From the NCBI RefSeq assembly GCF_037893185.1, contig NZ_CP140772.1, positions 3,286,001-3,350,000 of the forward strand: a stretch of DNA of 64,000 nucleotides. The letters run 5' to 3'. This document shows positions 61,603 through 64,000 of this stretch, in pieces (positions within the stretch are counted from its first letter, which is position 1; each line of letters starts with the position of its first letter). Under the pieces are notes generated by a model, which searched no databases, was not told the DNA's origin, and worked only from the letters and a program-made list of their open reading frames with translations. Made by a program: the position numbers and the translations under genes. This DNA comes from Chitinophaga sp. 180180018-3 (GTDB lineage: Bacteria; Bacteroidota; Bacteroidia; Chitinophagales; Chitinophagaceae).

Positions 61603-61923
61603 CAGTTGTTTAACGCTTGACTGGTCGTATAAACTTCCCAATCTTTGTAACATGTATCGACCGGCTTTAGAAACTGTTCAGTCAGCGTTCATGTAAGCAC
61701 AATGCCTTTCCGCCTTGTTTGTTTTTTGGGTTAGTATATGCAGAATCATTTTATCAGGTGATGCTAGTTCCCTTTTTTTCTTAAAAAGATTAATTTAGCA
61801 TAAAGTGGCTAATAAAGAGTAGTTTACAAGAGTGGGAAACTCTATCGGTAACGATTTAGTAATGGTGCTTACTGCACTTGCTTTCATTTGATTACCTTGT
61901 AAATCATTAATGCAAATATAATA

Positions 61924-61965
61924 AATAAAGGGTAAAGTACATTAGTGCTTTACCCTTTATTTTTC
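61924..61965. terminator. Bidirectional terminator upstream of rteC-like gene
   Basis: 14-bp stem (61924-61937 with 61948-61961), A-rich on one side and T-rich on the other. It would insulate the mobile-element genes from chromosomal transcription. Confidence 0.7.
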
Positions 61966-62110
61966 CCTTTCCATTCTACGTGAAATATCAATAAAATCTC
62001 CCCATTGGGGGAAAACTGTGATATTGGTTTCAATATTATTTCCAAATTTTGGCATATCAACAATAGATGCAACTCCGAAACAATAGTGAGAACTTCTAAA
62101 CGACTATGCT

Positions 62111-62956
62111 ATGAAAATCGTGTTGAATAAAATATTAGCGCAAATTCATCATCAGGAAGAGAAATTTTCTTCTCAAATGATGCCAACGGCGGAAGAGGCT
62201 TATCAAATGACCCTGTTCCTAAAGGAAATGCTGTGTAACATAAAAGCAAAAGTTTTACAGGATGGATTTACATATGAGCAACAAGAAATTGATTTTTTCA
62301 AGAACATTAAACCACAAATCTTAGGAAAGCTCATTTATTACAACAAAGTCTTCCGCATTGAAACTACCTGCCCCGTTAGCAATGGCAAAATACATCAAAG
62401 TTATTATGAGAACCTGTTAAAAACCCTGAAATCAGAATACAAAGAAAGTATCTGCAACGAGGATTTTTATAGGTACTATCGGACTGGCAGGATAGACCGT
62501 GACCATAGTTATTTCAGGATCGGACAAGTCAATTACCACGATGGATTAAAGAGTGGCGTATTTGAAATTGACCTTAGTTTTTCTACATATTATGATAACA
62601 AAATAGCCCATATTATAGCGAACGAATTACTTTATACTTATATGCTTACTAAAATCAGTCCAGAAGAAAATCCAGATTTAATTTTATTAAATGGAGAAGC
62701 AAACAAGGATATTTCGTGGACAAATTCCCAAAACGCACTTATCGAACTGATATATGCTCTCTATGCTTCAAATTCTATCGCATTCGGAAAAATAGGCATC
62801 CGAAAATTAGCTTTGATTTTTCAGGTGCTATTCCAAACACCATTAAACGACATACATCACTCTTTCCATCGAATGAAAACAAGGGCAGGTTCCCGGACGG
62901 CTTTTTTAGACCAGCTCAAAATATCCCTCGAAGAATATATGGATAAAGACCTTTAG
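62111..62956 (+). CDS. rteC: RteC family regulator of conjugative transposon excision
   Basis: 281 aa matching RteC: the N-terminal helical region (MKIVLNKILAQIHHQEEKFS) and the C-terminal winged-helix-like region (YTYMLTKISPEENPDLIL, ALIELIYALYASNSI, HHSFHRMKTRAGSRTAFLDQ) are typical. In CTnDOT, RteC activates the excision (xis2c) operon by binding upstream of its promoter. Here two HTH genes follow on the same strand, the expected arrangement. A terminator (62978-63007) ends it. The rteAB genes are not visible in the window. Confidence 0.9.
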   Translation: MKIVLNKILAQIHHQEEKFSSQMMPTAEEAYQMTLFLKEMLCNIKAKVLQDGFTYEQQEIDFFKNIKPQILGKLIYYNKVFRIETTCPVSNGKIHQSYYENLLKTLKSEYKESICNEDFYRYYRTGRIDRDHSYFRIGQVNYHDGLKSGVFEIDLSFSTYYDNKIAHIIANELLYTYMLTKISPEENPDLILLNGEANKDISWTNSQNALIELIYALYASNSIAFGKIGIRKLALIFQVLFQTPLNDIHHSFHRMKTRAGSRTAFLDQLKISLEEYMDKDL

Positions 62957-62977
62957 CTATATCAACACAATAAATTT

Positions 62978-63007
62978 AAAGCAGTACCTAAAACGTACTG
63001 CTTTTTT
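62978..63007 (+). terminator. Terminator after the rteC-like gene
   Basis: 10-bp stem AAAGCAGTAC (62978-62987) with GTACTGCTTT (62995-63004), seven-base loop and T-run. Confidence 0.8.
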
Positions 63008-63020
63008 CTTTACCCATATC

Positions 63021-63045
63021 TGCCAATTGGCAAATGTTGGCAAAA
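63021..63045. promoter_or_regulatory. TTGGCA operator-like cluster, copy 1
   Basis: TGCCAATTGGCA palindrome plus a second TTGGCA exactly 10 bp further (63027 and 63037). The arrangement recurs at 63126-63152. Candidate binding site for RteC, an excisionase-like HTH or the integrase. Confidence 0.55.
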
Positions 63046-63125
63046 CTCTATTATAAAATATCCTCAATGCCCCAAAACCCTTACTAAACAAGAGGTTCCC
63101 CTGATTGTAAAAACTTTCAAAAAAC

Positions 63126-63152
63126 TGCCAAACCAATTGGCAAGCATTGGCA
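63126..63152. promoter_or_regulatory. TTGGCA operator-like cluster, copy 2
   Basis: TGCCAA (63126-63131) and two TTGGCA at 63137 and 63147, again 10 bp apart; 110 bp downstream of copy 1 and about 60 bp before the HTH gene start. Confidence 0.55.
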
Positions 63153-63206
63153 GACAAACACTGCCACCCTTACCAATTTTGCATAGTGAACTTTAAAAAC
63201 TGTGCA

Positions 63207-63560
63207 ATGAAAATAATAACCATTGAAGAAGAAGCGTGGCAACAGCTAAACAGCCGTATCAATGCCATTGCCGACTACCTGAAAAGATTGGATGATACAA
63301 GCTATGATGACCTGTGGCTCAATAACCACGAGGTATGCCAATACCTGCACATCAGCGAAAAGACCTTATGGCGTATGCGCACCAAAGGAGAGATTGCTTA
63401 TTCAAAAATCTATGGTCAATATTTCTACACCATAGGAGCAATTAAGGATATGCTCAATGCCAATGCCGTACAGAGCAGTGATGAATTTGTGCAGGAGCTT
63501 ATGGCAAAAGGCAAAAGCTATATCGAAAAAGGCAGAAAGCTAAAGACAGATAAAAAATAG
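63207..63560 (+). CDS. Helix-turn-helix protein, excisionase-like
   Basis: 117 aa from ATG 63207; the frame is open upstream only across the TTGGCA repeats. The N-terminal part is coiled (WQQLNSRINAIADYLKRL), and the HTH_17/MerR-like winged helix reads NHEVCQYLHISEKTLWRMRT then GEIAYSKIYGQYFYTIGAI (about 50-95). This type is found in pairs next to rteC in Bacteroidota integrative elements and resembles Xis recombination directionality factors. The Lys-rich tail may add DNA contacts. Confidence 0.87.
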   Translation: MKIITIEEEAWQQLNSRINAIADYLKRLDDTSYDDLWLNNHEVCQYLHISEKTLWRMRTKGEIAYSKIYGQYFYTIGAIKDMLNANAVQSSDEFVQELMAKGKSYIEKGRKLKTDKK

Positions 63561-63586
63561 GTATGAACCCTTAAAAGTATATCCCT

Positions 63587-63877
63587 ATGAATATTGACAG
63601 AATGGAATTTTTGGCGTGGATGGAACGCTTAATGGGTCGCTTGGATATGCTGGGCGACAATATAGATGAACTGCAAAAGAAACGCAACAGCATAGACGGC
63701 GAGGAATTGCTGGATAATCAGGATTTGCTTCAAATGCTTAAAATCAGCAACCGCTCCCTGCAACGGTATCGCTCCATTGGCAAACTACCCTATTATACCA
63801 TAAGCGGAAAATTGTATTACAAGCTATCCGATGTACATCAGTTCATTAGAGAGAGTTTTAACCCACCCTCAAAATGA
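63587..63877 (+). CDS. Second helix-turn-helix protein, excisionase-like
   Basis: 96 aa, same architecture as the previous gene: a short helical start (MEFLAWMERLMGRLDMLGDN) and a winged helix (NQDLLQMLKISNRSLQRYRS, GKLPYYTISGKLYYKLSDV). 26 bp after its paralogue. It probably acts with it in excision or regulation of the element. Confidence 0.87.
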   Translation: MNIDRMEFLAWMERLMGRLDMLGDNIDELQKKRNSIDGEELLDNQDLLQMLKISNRSLQRYRSIGKLPYYTISGKLYYKLSDVHQFIRESFNPPSK

Positions 63878-63963
63878 ACGCCAATGAAAGACAAAGACTG
63901 CCTTTGAGTGCCACATTGGGCGATACAGCCAACGCTTCATTTACATTCGGCGGTAAACTTTAA
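63874..63963 (+). CDS. 29-aa ORF overlapping the HTH stop (ATGA)
   Basis: MNANERQRLPLSATLGDTA then NASFTFGGKL. Its ATG overlaps the stop of the HTH gene by 4 bp, suggesting coupling, but the product is very short and no family is recognised. May be a small accessory peptide or chance. Confidence 0.3.
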   Translation: MNANERQRLPLSATLGDTANASFTFGGKL

Positions 63964-63975
63964 ATTTTTCAGATT

Positions 63976-64000
63976 ATGAGCGAAGAAACAACAAATAAGC
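63976..64000 (+). CDS. Partial CDS at window edge
   Basis: ATG followed by SEETTNK and the window end. Spacing (12 bp from the preceding ORF) and strand fit the mobile-element operon; in related elements a primase/helicase-type gene often comes next, but nothing more can be read here. Confidence 0.35.

Larger units (their letters stand above)
61312..62110. other. 799-bp intergenic region, probable left boundary of a mobile element
   Basis: No credible gene in this stretch. GC falls visibly after about 61.6 kb. Two terminator-like hairpins (61575-61602 and 61924-61965) bracket about 320 bp without an ORF. Near 62000 there is a CCCC/GGGG inverted word. No tRNA or direct att repeat could be found, so the exact boundary is unknown. 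Confidence 0.5.

Noticed and set aside
61603..61920. tmRNA, RNase P, 6S RNA or tRNA between two hairpins
   Set aside because: No conserved element of these RNAs could be recognised in either strand.

Overview
The window looks like a chromosomal segment of a Bacteroidota bacterium, most likely Chitinophagaceae (Chitinophaga-like). The evidence is two SusC-type receptors (one with a SusD partner) plus a third TonB receptor paired with a DUF4249 lipoprotein, three sigma/FecR/TonB-receptor trios, DUF3276, DUF2911 and DUF3820 proteins, a bactofilin, frequent TTG/GTG starts without Shine-Dalgarno sites, and many promoter boxes of the Bacteroidota type TAnnTTTG. No tRNA, rRNA or CRISPR array is visible.

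Layout. 0-6.2 kb: TRIC-like channel, dipeptidyl peptidase IV, small proteins, and a minus-strand cytoskeletal pair (an actin-like ATPase that appears circularly permuted, then a bactofilin). 6.3-13.5 kb: M1 peptidase, then a minus-strand trio sigma factor - fecR - TonB receptor/DUF4249 lipoprotein, in which fecR carries an in-frame TGA at a conserved Trp codon. 13.5-19.4 kb: candidate orphan small RNA, acyl-CoA dehydrogenase, SGNH hydrolase, esterase, SPFH-GYF2 protein and a zinc-ribbon membrane protein. 19.4-20.9 kb: an intact IS4-type insertion sequence sitting inside one arm of a long palindrome. 20.9-25.4 kb: a split YeeE/YedE sulfur transporter and an operon resembling quinone/electrophile defence (YceI, VOC dioxygenase, esterase, OsmC, CDGSH protein, GNAT). 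25.6-39.8 kb: housekeeping genes: exonuclease-GIY-YIG fusion, purC, ABC exporter, DUF3276, pgi, prfB (programmed +1 frameshift), pruA, Bcp peroxiredoxin, pyrR, pyrB. 39.9-52.9 kb: two more sigma/FecR/SusC systems, one without SusD and one with SusD, separated by a secreted DSLQR-repeat protein and a DUF486 protein. 53.1-57.6 kb: PIG-L deacetylase, two very small membrane proteins and a sodium:solute symporter in one coupled unit. 57.7-61.3 kb: DUF2911 protein, response regulator, histidine kinase, multi-TM protein and an unknown protein. 61.3-64 kb: AT-richer DNA with RteC and two excisionase-type HTH genes, i.e. the start of a CTnDOT-like integrative element that continues out of the window.

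The most unusual feature is a family of about eleven intergenic palindromes (arms 19-49 bp, often perfect) spread over 54 kb. Their arms are built from tandem 7-base units around one of two related cores. Left and right arms of each copy match each other while differing from the arms of other copies. They mostly lie 3' of genes, sometimes supply stop codons, and one was split by the IS. The other leading observations are the circularly permuted actin-like protein, the fecR nonsense codon, the UAA-type prfB frameshift site, the coupled small membrane ORFs, and helically phased TTGGCA repeats upstream of the excisionase-like gene.
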